DNA from: Sodiomyces alkalinus F11
Lineage: Eukaryota; Ascomycota; Sordariomycetes; Glomerellales; Plectosphaerellaceae
DNA: 64,000 bases
Direction: 5' to 3'
Assembly (NCBI RefSeq): GCF_003711515.1
Contig: NW_021167080.1
Span: 5,288,346 to 5,352,345 of the forward strand
Shown: piece after piece, positions 33,286 to 45,552 of the stretch
How positions within the stretch are numbered: position 1 is the first letter of the stretch
Layout of the letters: each line of letters begins with the position of its first letter
Position numbers and translations under genes: made by a program
The notes under the pieces: generated by a model
The model's input: only the letters and a program-made list of their open reading frames with translations
Database searches by the model: none
Told to the model about the DNA's origin: nothing

Positions 33286-36200
33286 ATGAGCCCCAACGAG
33301 CCAGTACCCCGCGGCCGGGGGATCCGCATCGCCATCGACCGCGGCGGCACCTTCACCGATTGCGTCGGCGAGCTCGACGGCCGCGAGATCATCATCAAAC
33401 TCCTCTCCGAAGACCCGTCAAACTACGCCGACGCCCCGCTCGAGGGCATCCGACGCATCATGTCCCACTTCACCGGCCGCGAGATCCCCCGGGGTGCCCC
33501 GCTGGACACGTCCCAGATCGACTCCATCCGCATGGGCACCACCGTCGCCACCAACGCCCTGCTCGAGCGGAGAGGCGAGCGTATCGCCCTCGTCGTCACC
33601 CAGGGGTTCCGCGACTGCCTCGCCATCGGGAACCAGAGTCGCCCCAAGATCTTCGACCTGGCCATCCGCAAGCCCGACGTCTTGTACGAGCACGTCGTCG
33701 AGATCGACGAGCGCGTCACTCTCGAGGACTACGCTGAGGACCCGGAGAGGACTGTCACCAAGGTGGATGTGCTTGCCGGAACCGAAGGGGCCAAGACCGC
33801 CGACCTTGTTCAGGGTGCTTCGGGCGAGGCCGTGAGGATTCTGCGGCGGCCGCAAGAGGAGAGCATCAGGGCCCAGCTGCAGGAGGTTTACAACAAGGGG
33901 ATCCGCAGCATAGCCGTATGCCTCATGCACGGCTATACCTTCCCGGATCACGAGGCTTTGGTCGGGAAGGTGGCGAGAGATGTCGGTTTCCAGCACGTAT
34001 CGCTGAGCCACGAGCTGATGCCCATGATCAAGCTGGTCTCCAGGGCCACCTCCGTCTGCGCCGACGCCTACTTGACCCCCGCTATCAAGAAGTACATTTC
34101 AGGCTTCCAGTCGGGCTTTGAAGGCGGTCTCGGCACCAGAAGCGTGAAGGAAGACAAATCGAGTAGAGGAGCGAGGTGTGAATTCATGCAGAGCGACGGC
34201 GGCCTGGTGGACGTTGAAAAGTTCACCGGTCTGAAGGCTATCCTGTCGGGGCCCGCAGGCGGCGTGGTCGGCTACGCCGTCACGTCTTACGACGAGGAGA
34301 CGAAGATTCCTGTCATCGGCTTCGACATGGGCGGCACCAGCACCGACGTGTCGCGCTACGGTCAAGGTCGCTATGAACACGTTTTCGAAACCACCACCGC
34401 CGGCGTCACTATCCAGTCCCCCCAGCTCGACATCAACACCGTCGCCGCCGGTGGCGGCTCCAGGCTCTTCTGGAAGAACGGGCTTTTCGTCGTCGGTCCC
34501 GAATCCGCCGGCGCCCATCCCGGCCCTGCTTGCTACCGCAAGGGCGGTCCCGCCACCGTGACCGACGCGAACCTCTACCTTGGCCGGCTCCTCCCCGACT
34601 TCTTCCCCAAGATCTTCGGCAAGAACGAGGACGAAGGCTTGGACGTCGAAGCGAGCAAGGCCGTCCTGCAGGAACTCGCCGACCAGGTCAATCGGGAGAC
34701 GGGGAAAAACATGAGCGTCGACGAGGTGGCGTACGGCTTCCTTACCGTAGCGAACGAGACCATGACCCGGCCGATCCGCTCCATCACCGAGGCCAAGGGC
34801 CATGACAGCTCCAAGCACCGACTGGCCACCTTCGGAGGCGCCGGCGGCCAGCATGCTGTCGCCATTGCCGAGTCCCTTGGCATTAGGCAGATCCTCGTCC
34901 ACAGGTACTCCTCCGTGCTGTCGGCGTACGGCATGGCGCTGGCCGACGTGGTTGACGAGCGCCAGGAGCCGGACTCGACCTTGTGGGCGTATCCGGGCCA
35001 GGCGGTCGAGGAGCTGAAAAGCAAGATGGAGAAACTGAAGGAGAAGTCGCGCCAGGCCCTGCGCGATCAGGGTTTCGCAGACGAGGAGAACGAGATCGTC
35101 TTCGAGGAGTACCTGAACATGCGATATCGCGGGACGGAATCTGCGTTGATGATCATCAAGCCAAGCGACGAGGACGACTGGGATTTCGGAAACGCCTTCG
35201 TCAAGCAGCACCGGTACGAGTTCGGGTTCACCCTGGACGACCGCGACATTATTGTCGATGACGTCCGCGTGAGGGGCATCGGCAGGAGCTTCAGGCGTAC
35301 GGAAAAATCGGTGGACCAGCAACTGAAGGAACTCCGCCGGAAGGACGTCGAACAGGACAAAGTGTACGATCGGCAGCAGGTGTATTTCGAGGGCGGTCGC
35401 CTGGACACCCCCGTGTACAAGTTGGCCGACCTCAGCACCGGCCACTCCATCAAGGGACCGGCCATGTTGGCCGACGGCACGCAGACCATCGTCGTGACGC
35501 CCACGTCGACGGCCCTCATTCTTGATACCCATGTTGTCCTGGAACACGAGCCGGACAGCAAAGCGCAAAAGGAGCAGTCGGGCCAGGACGACCGCGAAGT
35601 TGACCCGATCATGCTCAGCATCTTCGGCCATCGGTTCATGGCCATTGCCGAGCAAATGGGACGCGCCCTGCAGAAGACGAGCGTCAGCACCAACGTCAAG
35701 GAGCGTCTCGACTTTTCGTGTGCCATCTTCGACGCCACGGGCGGCCTCGTGGCGAACGCACCCCACCTGCCGGTCCATCTGGGCTCCATGTCGACGCTGG
35801 TCAAGCGGCAGGCGGAGATCTGGAAAGGGAACCTCCGAAAGGGAGACGTCATCATATCCAACCACCCTTCGTACGGCGGCACCCACTTGCCCGACGTGAC
35901 GCTGGTGATGCCGGCGTTCAACGAGGCGGGCGACGAGATCCTGTTCTACGCTGCATCGAGGGCCCACCATGCCGATATTGGAGGCATCACGGCGGGAAGC
36001 ATGCCGCCCCACTCGAGGGAGCTGTACCAGGAAGGCGCTGCGATCAAGAGCGAGAAGCTCGTCAGCCAAGGCCGGTTCAACGAACAAAGGGTCGTCGAGC
36101 TGTTCTACGACGAGCCGGCGCAGTACCCGGGCTGCAGCGGCACGCGGTGTCTCGCGGACAACATCAACGACCTCCGTGCGCAGGTGTCGGCGAACCAGAA

Positions 36201-37428
36201 GGGCATCTCCCTCATCGAGGGGCTCATCGAAGAATACGGCGAGGACACGGTGCAGTTCTACATGGTCAGCATCCAGAAGAACGCCGAGCTCTGCGTGCGG
36301 AACCTTCTCAGGGACGTGAGCAGGCGGTTCGAGGGCAGGGACCTGCAGGCGGTCGATTTCATGGACGACGGCAGCCCGATCCGGCTCAAGGTCACCATCG
36401 ATGCAGAGAAGGGCGAGGCCGTGTTCGACTTTACGGGGACGGGGCCCGAGGTGTACGGCAACATCAACGCGCCGGAGGCGGTGACGTTCAGCGCCATCAT
36501 CTACTGCCTGCGCTGCCTCATCTCGGAGGACATCCCGCTCAACCAGGGGTGCCTGAAGCCGGTGACGGTGGTCATCCCGCCGCACTCGCTCCTCTCGCCG
36601 TCGGACAAGGCGGCGGTGGTGGGCGGGAACGTGCTGACGAGCCAGCGGGTCACGGACGTCATCTTCAAGGCGTTCCAGGCGTGCGCGGCCAGCCAGGGCG
36701 ACTGCAACAACCTGACGTTCGGGTTCGGCGGGAACGTCGGCGGCGCGGAAGGCGAGGCGGTGAAAGGGTTCGGGTACTACGAGACCATCGCGGGCGGGAG
36801 CGGCGCGGGCCCGACGTGGGAGGGCACCAGCGGCGTGCATACGCACATGACCAACACGCGCATCACCGACTCGGAGGTGTTTGAGAGGCGGTACCCCGTG
36901 CTGCTGCGCGAGTTTTCCCTGCGGCCCGGATCGGGCGGGCGGGGCAAGCACAGGGGTGGCGACGGCGTGGTGCGGGATATCGAGTTCCGGATCCCTGTGC
37001 AGGTGTCGATTCTCAGCGAGAGGCGGGTGTACCGGCCGTACGGCATGGCGGGGGGTGAGGACGGCGAAGCGGGGCTGAACCTGTGGGTGCGGAAGGTGGA
37101 GAAGAGCAGTTGGGAGACGTCGCTGAAGAGGTTGCGCGCCAGTAACGGGCAGGGGGGCAACGGTGATGCGACAGCGGCAGCGGCAGCGGCAGCGGCAGGG
37201 GAGGAAAAAGGGGAAGAAGAAGTGCAGTACGAGGAAAGGAGGTTCAACTTGGGAGCGAAGAACAGTGCGCCCATGAAGCCGGGAGACCGGATCATTGTGT
37301 GTACACCTGGCGGTGGCGGCTGGGGCGTCCCCGGGGAGGAGAGAGAGGTTGATCGTCGGCCGGATCCCAGGGCGGCGTGGAGGGGTGGGAGTTTCGCGAA
37401 TCGGGAGGATCTCCAGGTGCAGGTGTGA
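33286..37428 (+). CDS. oxp1: 5-oxoprolinase (ATP-hydrolysing)
   Basis: This single-exon gene encodes 1380 residues. The product cleaves 5-oxo-L-proline to glutamate with ATP in the glutathione (gamma-glutamyl) cycle, in the cytosol. The HyuA half starts near residue 12 with [16 protein letters not shown] and contains [26 protein letters not shown] (about 344-356) and [10 protein letters not shown]. The HyuB half starts near residue 773 ([20 protein letters not shown]) and contains [24 protein letters not shown] and [10 protein letters not shown]. Fused A and B halves in one chain are the eukaryotic arrangement. Yeast Oxp1 is near 1286 residues. The surplus here includes an alanine run at about residue 1297-1304 and an acidic stretch near the C-terminus. 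Very strong G/C-ending codon use produces long open antisense frames that are not genes. Confidence 0.95.
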   Translation: MSPNEPVPRGRGIRIAIDRGGTFTDCVGELDGREIIIKLLSEDPSNYADAPLEGIRRIMSHFTGREIPRGAPLDTSQIDSIRMGTTVATNALLERRGERIALVVTQGFRDCLAIGNQSRPKIFDLAIRKPDVLYEHVVEIDERVTLEDYAEDPERTVTKVDVLAGTEGAKTADLVQGASGEAVRILRRPQEESIRAQLQEVYNKGIRSIAVCLMHGYTFPDHEALVGKVARDVGFQHVSLSHELMPMIKLVSRATSVCADAYLTPAIKKYISGFQSGFEGGLGTRSVKEDKSSRGARCEFMQSDGGLVDVEKFTGLKAILSGPAGGVVGYAVTSYDEETKIPVIGFDMGGTSTDVSRYGQGRYEHVFETTTAGVTIQSPQLDINTVAAGGGSRLFWKNGLFVVGPESAGAHPGPACYRKGGPATVTDANLYLGRLLPDFFPKIFGKNEDEGLDVEASKAVLQELADQVNRETGKNMSVDEVAYGFLTVANETMTRPIRSITEAKGHDSSKHRLATFGGAGGQHAVAIAESLGIRQILVHRYSSVLSAYGMALADVVDERQEPDSTLWAYPGQAVEELKSKMEKLKEKSRQALRDQGFADEENEIVFEEYLNMRYRGTESALMIIKPSDEDDWDFGNAFVKQHRYEFGFTLDDRDIIVDDVRVRGIGRSFRRTEKSVDQQLKELRRKDVEQDKVYDRQQVYFEGGRLDTPVYKLADLSTGHSIKGPAMLADGTQTIVVTPTSTALILDTHVVLEHEPDSKAQKEQSGQDDREVDPIMLSIFGHRFMAIAEQMGRALQKTSVSTNVKERLDFSCAIFDATGGLVANAPHLPVHLGSMSTLVKRQAEIWKGNLRKGDVIISNHPSYGGTHLPDVTLVMPAFNEAGDEILFYAASRAHHADIGGITAGSMPPHSRELYQEGAAIKSEKLVSQGRFNEQRVVELFYDEPAQYPGCSGTRCLADNINDLRAQVSANQKGISLIEGLIEEYGEDTVQFYMVSIQKNAELCVRNLLRDVSRRFEGRDLQAVDFMDDGSPIRLKVTIDAEKGEAVFDFTGTGPEVYGNINAPEAVTFSAIIYCLRCLISEDIPLNQGCLKPVTVVIPPHSLLSPSDKAAVVGGNVLTSQRVTDVIFKAFQACAASQGDCNNLTFGFGGNVGGAEGEAVKGFGYYETIAGGSGAGPTWEGTSGVHTHMTNTRITDSEVFERRYPVLLREFSLRPGSGGRGKHRGGDGVVRDIEFRIPVQVSILSERRVYRPYGMAGGEDGEAGLNLWVRKVEKSSWETSLKRLRASNGQGGNGDATAAAAAAAAGEEKGEEEVQYEERRFNLGAKNSAPMKPGDRIIVCTPGGGGWGVPGEEREVDRRPDPRAAWRGGSFANREDLQVQV

Positions 37429-38501
37429 GGGGGGGCCGGAGTCGTTTTTGGATAACTGACAACGTTATGAGGACAACGATAGAGGATGGTAAGAAACAGA
37501 GACATATTAGATGGGTGCGGCACAACTCCTTCGCTTGTAGTTGGGCTCAGTGGAACCCCCTGATCGGAGGACGGGGCACCGGGGGGAGGAGACCCACTTA
37601 CCGCCGATATCACGGGACTCGGATCGGTGTAAAGCCGAGAGAAGAGCCGCGGATAAGGGGTCCTCGCCTATTCTGATCGAACCACGCCCTTCACTTGTCA
37701 TACCACTCAATCTCCATATCTGACCGTCTTATTTATTCTTTCATATCCCTGTTAGTCCCTGGCCTCGGATAAGGTCGACTGAACTGATTCGAAAAGCTGA
37801 TGTACGGAGTACTTTCGTAAGGTAAGGTACCTTACTTCAGATATCGGCTGACAGGTGGTCTGTGCACACGCCCACAGTGGTGTACGAAGTTCTGTGGTCC
37901 GTGACTCCGTGTGGATTCCTATGCACCGTACGGGGTACGGAATTTATTTACTGGTGCGTACCAAGCTTCCCCAATACTTCTGTACTATTTGGCGATATTC
38001 ATACTTGTACACTGTACGAAGTACCTACCTATTTCGTTGTCTCAAGAGCACCTTCACCACCAAGGGAAACCATCACGAAAACACATTCACCCTTCGATCC
38101 TGGAGTTGCTCCCATCCTAAATACACTGCCCCCTTCTTCGTCTCTAATGTAAGTAATACATACATATCCTACGAGAAACAGAAGCTACTCTTTATAATCA
38201 ATTACCAATTTGATTTCTCGCCGACCACAAGGATCCGCATCCGCCCTTTCCGCATCCGCCCTTTCCACATCCGTCCTGCCCCTCGTCTTCCAACCCTCTA
38301 TCCCTACTCTGGACGTCTCATGCAAAACGTCTCTCACAGGAGAGTATCTTACATTATACTACACTAGTTATCTGTTTCGAATCCTGGAAATTTTCAATCT
38401 GTCCTGGACCGTCACATCCCCCCCGCCCCCCATCATATCCCATTCACAACTGACGTCACCTGAATTGCCCGCCTCTATCCCTTATATGCACCCAACCCAC
38501 C
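37429..38501. other. Intergenic, 5-oxoprolinase to adenosine deaminase
   Basis: No gene is seen. It contains TACGGAGTA at 37803-37811 directly followed by the palindrome TAAGGTACCTTA at 37823-37834. The last 300 bp are pyrimidine-rich promoter and leader sequence. Confidence 0.5.
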
Positions 38502-40377
38502 ATGTCCCTCTCCGACGAAGACTACGAGCTCCTGGCCCAGGACATCCCTTCACTAGATGACCCTTTTATTCGCCAATTCGTCTCCGGCAGCGAAGCCCTG
38601 CAATCCAAAGAATCAGCCCTCCGCTTCGACGCCCCCTTCCGCGCCTCCCTCTCCCCCATCGCCCGCCGCGCAGCAGCCATCGTCTCTCGAATCCGCGAGC
38701 ACGAGAACAAAACGGTCTGGTCTCCCACCGCGGCGGCAGGGGAAGCCGATTCAGACAAGGGAGATTCCAAGGATAGAGCAGTCCACCCAGGCATGCCATT
38801 TCACCTCGACAGGCCTCTCATCGAAACAACCGACCTCTGGCGCATCGTCCGCAAGTTACCCAAGGGCGCGGCGCTACATTCTCACCTAGATGGCCTGGCC
38901 GACTTTGACTACGTGATCGGCCTCCTCCTCGAGACACCCGGGATACACATCTCCGCTCACGGCCCTCTATCCTCACCCGCTTTACTGGTTTCCGGCCACG
39001 TTCGCTTCCGCCTCCGCTTCCGCAAGAAAGAGACGAGCGGGGCATCCATCTGGGCATCCGATTATGTTCCCGGCACCTGGGAAGCGCTTTCTAGAGCGGC
39101 AGATGAGTTTCCCGACGAAGGTAGAGCAGGTTTCATGCGCTGGTTGAAGGCGCAGTGCGTCATTTCGCCCCATGAGGCGGTCCAGGATCGTCATCACGGC
39201 CCTGGTGCCATCTGGCGCTCTTTTGAGCGGTGCTTCCAGATAGCCGACTCTATCCTTCACTACGAACCCATTTTTCGTGCTTTCTTGCGAAGGCTCATGA
39301 GCCATCTTCGTGATGGTGGCGTTTCTTGGATCGAGATACGGTACGAAGGGCGCCTCTATTCCCATCACACGCGCCGTCAGGCCCCCCTCTCCTATCCGTC
39401 TCCATCACCGTTTCATTTTCGCGTTTTGCTGATAAAACCCTGAAACCCGTAGAATCACATATGCCCTGGACTTTTACCGTCAAGGCAGCGAGACCCCCGA
39501 AGAAGACTACCATTACCTGTACAGTGTCATCGACGAAGAGCTTACACGCTTCAAGTCGGACCCGGCCAACTCCTCCTTCTGGGGCCTCCGCGTCATCTGG
39601 ACCTCCCCCCGCGCCCTCCAGACCCGCGACCTAATCCAGGACATGGACAACTGCATCACCACCAAGCTCGCCTTCCCGCATCTCATCGCGGGCTACGACG
39701 TCTGCGGCCAGGAAGACCGCGGCCGACCCCTCCGCGACCTCCTGCCCGAGCTCTTCTGGTTCCGGAAACAGTGCGCGCAAGAAGGCGTCGACATTCCCTT
39801 CTTCTTCCACGCCGGGGAGACGCTCGATTCGGGACCCGGAATGGCAAACACGAACCTGTACGACGCGCTGCTGCTCGGGACCCGCCGGCTGGGGCACGCC
39901 TTCTCGCTGTACCGCCACCCGCTGCTGATCGATATGGTCAAGGAGAAGCGCGTCCTGGTCGAGTTGTGCCCCGTCGGTAGTAACGAGATGCTGCGCCTGT
40001 CCGGCCCCGTCGCGACCCATCCGCTCCCCGCCCTGCTGGCTCGTGGCGTCCCCGCCGCGTTGGGCAACGATTGTCCCGGCATGCTGGGACAGGGCCGTTC
40101 GAGCACGTCTCATGACTTTTGGCAGGCGCTGCAGGGGTGGGGGGATTTGGGACTCGAAGGGCTGGGTGCGCTTGCTGAGAACAGTGTCCGGTGGGCTGCT
40201 TTCGAGGATGAGACGGCCGCAGAGTGGACGGCGCGAGTCCGGGAAGCGAGTCTGGGGGAAGGTGTCAAGGCGCAGAGGCTGAAGGAGTGGGCTACCGAGT
40301 GGGAGAAGTTTTGTCTGTGGGTCGTCATGGAGTTTGGAGAAGAGTACGGCGATGAGCCGGGTCCCGCAAGACGATGA
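38502..40377 (+). CDS. Adenosine deaminase-like protein (ADGF/CECR1 group)
   Basis: There are two exons, 38502-39340 and 39453-40377, around a 112-bp intron (GTACGA...CCGTAG, phase 2), giving 587 residues. The join restores the segment WIEIRITYALDFY, which is continuous in this family. Metal and active-site motifs of the adenosine/AMP deaminase superfamily are present: LHSHLDG (His126 and His128), FFFHAGET, RLGHAFSLYRHP, ELCPVGSNEML and GNDCPGMLG (the metal-binding Asp). The long N-terminal extension and these motif forms place it in the ADGF-like group rather than with short adenosine deaminases. I see no signal peptide at the MSLSDEDYELL start, so it is probably intracellular despite the family name. 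Its stop is only 16 bp from the stop of the NmrA-like gene opposite. Confidence 0.88.
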
Positions 40378-40393
40378 TGATGAATCCTCGGAC

Positions 40394-41578
40394 TTAGGGG
40401 CCCTGTACTACTCTGGGCCACTGTATTTCAAGCCAGGCCTGAAAGCCGACAGGACCAAGGTCGACCAAGTTGTTTTGGGTGACGAGGTCGTTGAGGTTGG
40501 CTCCGTGGAAATCATACCGGCCGTCTGCCGTGGCCCGGAGGCGTTCAATGTACATCCACTGCGACCAGTCCTGGTTGAGCTCACATTCCCGTTGTTGTTC
40601 GGCAAGCTGCGAGTACGGTCTGGTTCGGATACTGAAGCCCACTAGAAGAAAGGATGGCATTTCCTTCGTCGGCGATGGTCCAGATAAAGACTAGAAGGAA
40701 AGGAAAAGAAGGGAAAAAAGGGAAAAAAGGAAAAAGAAAAAAAATTATAGGGGCTGCGGACAAACATACCTCCACGGACTCGACTACAGAGAGCAAAGAG
40801 ATCTCGCACAGACATGCGATCACCGCGCATCTTATACTCGCGAGGCCAAGTGTCGACTCCCAACTCGACGGCGGCCGCCACGAAGCGGGCAACGTCGTCC
40901 AGGGACGTCATGCAGATACGGGCCGAGCGGCCGTCGGCGTTCAACTCGACAATATCCGCCGCCCCCTCGCCGACGTCGATAAGGTAGTCGCCCTGGTTGG
41001 CAACGCAGCTGCTCGCCCCCATTCCGTAGGGGCCGAGCCCTCCCGGACCGAACCGTTCGTAGAAGATGCCGCAGGAGAACGCGGTCCACTGCATATTGCG
41101 CGACCTGGAGTTGGCGTAGTGCTGGAGCAGCTGGCGGGCTTCGGCGGACCCGAAGTCTAATGGATCGCGGTGGCCGGGAGGACGGCGGTCCAGACTCCCT
41201 TCGAACTCGGCCGGTACGAAACGGCGAACACCGGCACTGCGAGCTGCCTTGACGAGGTTGATCTGCTCGGGCCCGCGGAAGGTGGATATGACGAGGTCGA
41301 CGCCGCGGAGAGCGTATTGCAGGGCACGGGAGTCGCCGTAGTTGACAACTGCAACTTGGCAGTCATACTGATACTCGAATGCAGGCCGGGGCTTTCCAAG
41401 ACGCGGCTAGTTAATGGGAAAGGAATGAATGAGGCATAGACGTACGAGGGGGTCGACTCCGGGGGGGCTGTGGACTCACTACTCTTGACAATACGAGGAC
41501 TGGGTTGGCGGACTGGCTGATGTGGTGGGCGAGGAGGCCGGCGAGAGTGCCAGCTCCAGCTATAGCGACGGTGACCAT
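40394..41578 (-). CDS. NmrA-like / isoflavone-reductase-like oxidoreductase
   Basis: There are three exons on the minus strand: 41578-41480, 41406-40770 and 40641-40394, giving 327 residues. The donors are GTGAGT and GTATGT, and the phases (0 and 1) agree. The N-terminus MVTVAIAGAGTLAGLLAHHI is a Rossmann nucleotide-binding loop of the atypical short-chain dehydrogenase type. Further family marks are VLVLSR, GVDLVISTFRGPEQINLVKAARSAG and VRRFVPAEFEG. Members either reduce small molecules with NADPH or, like NmrA, sense the dinucleotide redox state and regulate nitrogen genes. The sequence does not decide between these. The C-terminal third is family-like but lacks a clear catalytic Lys motif that I can point to. 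Tail to tail with the deaminase, the 3' UTRs must overlap. Confidence 0.82.
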
Positions 41579-43357
41579 GACTGTGTCGTTGGCATTGGCG
41601 TTGGCAGTGGGAAAGCCGTCATCGCTGCCCGTGTCCGATTCGAATGAATCCCCCCCAGAGGTAGCCTGGCATTTATTATGCGATGCGCATACAGAGTCTT
41701 GTCATCAGGCCGTGTCTCGCCTGAAGCCACCCACCATCAGCGAACAGGAATGACTCAAGGTCGCATGACGACCCTGGATGGCTGTTGTACAACAAGGCAA
41801 TTACGGCGAAAAGGACTAGCGAGGCCTCGAGATGGCCAATCCCAAAAAGCGGATGATGGGGCGTGACATGGCAAAGTGGATGAAGTCTTCCCTACTGGAG
41901 TAAATGGGGCGGACGATGACAGAATGGAGACTTGCGAAAGAGGTTGTTTGAAGCAAGGAAACAGGTCAATATAAGATAAGGGCCGGCCGGCAATCTCATA
42001 ACCCCAAAGATGGAGGGATGGCTACCTTAGGCAGGGTAGCAGCCTCGGCTTTGGCCAGCATGGGAAGACGGGAGACGCATGCCTAGCTGGCACGGCAGGA
42101 CAATAGGCATCAACGAGCGCAAGGGTCGATATAGGTGATCCAGGTGACATCTAAGCTCGGGTCAATGCCAGGCGGCGGAGGTGCACTTTCCGACAGTGTA
42201 GTGTACCGAATGAAACCGAGATGCAGATGGTTGTCCAATGAAGAGGGCGGGCAGGGGACATGTCGGGTATGGACAAATATATCGTGCATGTCGCGGCCGC
42301 AGCATGCATGTCAATCACGACGCGAAAGCCGCTCGTCCCAAGGCATCTCCGGCATTTGGTACCAAACGAACGGTTCTTCATCGAGGTTGTCATCAAGTTC
42401 GGGGTCGACGTCGGGATCGAGGTCGAGGTCGAGGTCGAGATGGTGATCCGACGCCAACAAACGGACGTAAACGGAACCTGGATGAGAACCAGGCGCATAT
42501 AACTCGCGCACTACAAGGAAATAGAACAGAAGCAGATGACAAGTCATTGTGCTCATGTAAGACTTTCCAAGCAGTTTACCCATCGATCTGTAAGCCACAT
42601 GGAAAGACTTCTTTCTTGGCTTCCCTTCGGTGGCCGAATCAAGGCTGTTTCCCCGATGATCTGCCCGTCATAGATCATAGATGTCTCTCATAGTGGCAGA
42701 CCGGTGAGGAAGAGGAGGCGTAAGTAGGAAAGTGAAGGGGGTGGAGGAAAAGGAAATAAAACGAAAAGGAAAGGGAAGGAAAAGAAGGGAAAGGAGAAAG
42801 GACCCCAAGACCTCAATACAACCCAGCTCGTCGAAGCCTGAAAACGACACGGTCGAAGACATAGAGAAGACAACGAACGCTGATGATGGACGATGCTGGA
42901 TGTCGAACGAAATGCACCGGACGTGGCGGTCATTCAAATTGGAGTCTTTGGGGACGGGGACATTTGTTGGTGTTGAAGGATGAGATATCGGCCAGCAGTC
43001 TTTCTCGAGGTACGGAGGACGGAGTACCGTACCGTACCCTCTTATCGCTTGGAGGGCCACAGCCACTGTGACATCACCCTGCCCCTCTGCACTCGGTCGG
43101 CACTGTGGCTAAGTGGGTGTTCTACAGCGGAAATAGTATGATCCGGCTTACCCTAATCGGACCAATTGACGATTTTCCCCTCCCACACTGAATATCTGGG
43201 CGAACTTTTTTGATCGTTGCTCCAAAAAAAAAGAGACATCTCGAACATCCATCCACGCCCGTCGAACGTCCCGCTCTTCATTCCTCAAAACCACCACCAC
43301 TGGTCCCCCAGGCGCAGGATACCAACTTCTTTGCGTCCTCCAGATCACCAAGTCACA
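41579..43357. other. 1.8-kb intergenic stretch upstream of eL22 gene
   Basis: No gene is firmly supported. A GAGGTC repeat lies at 42418-42438. A 90-codon minus-strand frame at 42311-42598 is acidic at its end (listed separately). The region just before 43358 is C/T-rich, as in ribosomal protein promoters. Confidence 0.45.
42311..42585 (-). CDS. Possible small hypothetical protein
   Basis: A minus-strand frame with an ATG near 42585 begins with a short hydrophobic segment (CHLLLFYFLVV) and ends in an Asp/Leu repeat (from the GAGGTC repeat) followed by EEPFVWYQMPEMPW. I do not recognise it. An intron acceptor-like CTTGTAG inside the frame suggests that only the distal part might be coding. 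It could equally be chance open sequence. Confidence 0.15.
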
Positions 43358-44010
43358 ATGGCTCCTCAAGCAGTATGTACATGACACCGCTTTGCTGTTG
43401 GCCCAGTCTCGGTTCTCCGAGATGATGGCGTAAAGCAGTAGGCTAAGGTCATTTTCTTCCCTCAACGTCAAATAGGCGAACAAGAAGGCCGGCAAGGGCA
43501 AGACCACCAAGAAGGTACGTAAAGAGAACAATGACTTGAAGTGACAGCACATGATTGACATGCCTCACTCTATTCCAGTTCATCATCAACGCTTCTCAGC
43601 CCGCCAACGACAAGATCTTCGATGTCGCCGCCTTCGAGAAGTTCCTCCAGGACCGCATCAAGGTCGAGGGCCGCGTGAACAACCTCGGCGATAACATCAC
43701 CATCTCCTCGACTGGCGATGGAAAGATTGAGATCATCTCCCATAACGACCTCTCGGGCCGCTACCTCAAGTACCTGTACGTGTTCTTTGACGACCTGCCG
43801 ACCTGCCGCCCCATCTCATCCCATTCGTTCGCTCCCCGCTGACCGGCTTTTTTTTTTTTTTTTTCTGTTTTCCGCCATCTTAGGACCAAGAAGTTCCTCA
43901 AGAAGCAGCAGCTTCGTGACTGGCTCCGCGTCGTCGCCACCTCCAAGGGCGTCTACGAGCTCAAGTTCTTCAACGTCGTCAACGATGAGGCCGACGAGGA
44001 CGAGGAGTAA
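43358..44010 (+). CDS. rpl22: 60S ribosomal protein eL22
   Basis: There are four exons: 43358-43372, 43476-43514, 43579-43775 and 43884-44010, giving 125 residues. The first exon encodes only MAPQA and the second only a 13-residue Lys-rich segment, an exon layout common in fungal ribosomal protein genes. The eL22 fold is evident in [48 protein letters not shown] and [13 protein letters not shown]. The C-terminus is the typical acidic tail DEADEDEE. Introns are 103, 64 and 108 bp with GTATGT, GTACGT and GTACGT donors, and the last contains a long T run. The protein is part of the large cytosolic ribosomal subunit. Confidence 0.95.
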
Positions 44011-44506
44011 ATGCCGATTCACGGATCCACGAATTCACGAATCGCGACGGGGCTCGCCCACGGCGCTCGGTGTCGCTCTTGTTCTTCTGGTCATATCGGG
44101 ACGAAGATAATGGGATGCGGCTGCATCGCTCGGTGTGGGTTGTTGGATTGTTAGCACAGGGAAGGTAAAACTCCTGAAAATGTTGGCACCGATGAGTGCC
44201 CTGTGATCTGCCATGACTTCACAGCCAAAAGTTCGCTTGCTTTTGCTGTCTTCTTGCATGTGCGTGTGTGATGATGACTATACTATACCTGGGTATCCTC
44301 GATCCATCGTATCCCCTAGACCTAACCTACAAGGAGTGGGGGCCGCGTCTATATCACTCCCCCCTTAATGTCCAAAAAAAAAAAAAAAAAGAAGAACAAA
44401 AGAAGAACAAAAGAAGAAGAAAAGGAGAAAGAAGATGCCGAGTTATATATACAAACATTCGTATCCCACCAAAATCAATCGATGGAGGTCGAGGGTTTCA
44501 CCCCCC
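44011..44506. other. Intergenic between convergent eL22 and carrier genes
   Basis: This holds the two 3' flanks. An A-rich run and A/G block at 44374-44435 is the only notable feature. Confidence 0.5.
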
Positions 44507-45552
44507 TCAGGGCAACGCTCTCATTACGCCCTCAAAGGCAACCAGCGCCATGGCATTCGCAGGGAAAGCGCGCAAGAAGCAAGGCATGAAGCCACGCCAG
44601 TAGCCCCTCCACCCGTTCTCGCGCCGAACCGCCACCGCAGCGTCCCTCCACCGGGGGAACCGCCTCACCCCGTCGCCGAGCGAGCCGCCCAGCGGATCCG
44701 TCATGATCCGCTGCTTGACCACGTCGGACGGGTAGCTGCTCAGCCAGAAGACCTGGGCGCTGAGCCCGCCGGCCCAGAAATTCACGGCGGGCGCGCCGAG
44801 GTCGGACCGCTCGCGCAGCAGGCGGGACAAGACGTCGTAGCTGCCCCACCAGCAGAAGAAGAAGGAGCGGAACAGCAGGGTAGAGCCGAGGCCGTGGTAC
44901 ACGCCGCGGATGCCGTGCGCGCGGAAGATCTTGCGCACGCAGTCGATGGGGCCCTGGTACAGCCGCTGCGCCTTGTCGGCCGCGTACTGGATCTGCAGCC
45001 GTGCCTTGACGTGCTCGACCGGCGCGGCGATGAAGCTCACCGTCGCGCCGGCCAGGATGCCCGCCACGCCGTGCCCGTGCCAGGGGAGGCTGTCGGCCCG
45101 CACCGGCGCGCCGGGCTGGAAACCGCGCACGTGGTAGACGTGCTCGGACAGGAGGCGGCGGTACACGTTGAGGGAGCCCAGCATGACGGAGTCCATGAAC
45201 ATCCACCCGACGAGGGGAGGGCTGGCGCCCTTGTACAGCGCGAGGATGCCCTCATTCCGGACCGTCTGGGTTACGCACTGCAGCGGTCCTGCGAAACGGG
45301 CGGCGTCGGTCGTTTGGAGGCGGACTTTGACCGTGTCGAATGGGTGGCCGACTAGGTTAGGAGTGTGTTAGCGACGGGGGGAGAGACCTGTAGTGAGTCG
45401 ACCAGATACTTAGATTGGAATGACCAAGCAAAAGAAAGAAAAGGAAAAGGAAACTCACCTGTTAGTTTGGCAATGCCGGAAAAGACGCCAGCCACAAACC
45501 CTTTGTAGTTCTTAAAAGCCGGCTTTGGCTCTTCCCTCACATCCTCGGCCAT
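44507..45552 (-). CDS. Mitochondrial carrier family (SLC25) protein
   Basis: There are two exons on the minus strand, 45552-45459 and 45351-44507, around a 107-bp intron (GTGAGT...CCTAG, phase 1), giving 312 residues. The three-fold carrier repeat is clear: each repeat has its P-x-[DE]-x-x-[KR] signature, seen as HPFDTVKVRLQ, APVEHVKARLQ and YPSDVVKQRIM. The protein should sit in the inner mitochondrial membrane with six transmembrane helices. The GVFSGIAKLTVGHPFDT start and the MFMDSVMLGSL segment resemble the carnitine/ornithine/YMC-like branch, but the substrate cannot be read from sequence alone. The third repeat carries FRSFFFCWWGSYDVL just before it. The next gene on the same strand is imp3, 1 kb away. 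Confidence 0.88.

Noticed and set aside
34099..36951. A 950-codon open frame antisense to the 5-oxoprolinase
   Set aside because: It is a by-product of G/C-ending codons in the sense gene. It shows no family motif and the sense frame is unmistakable.
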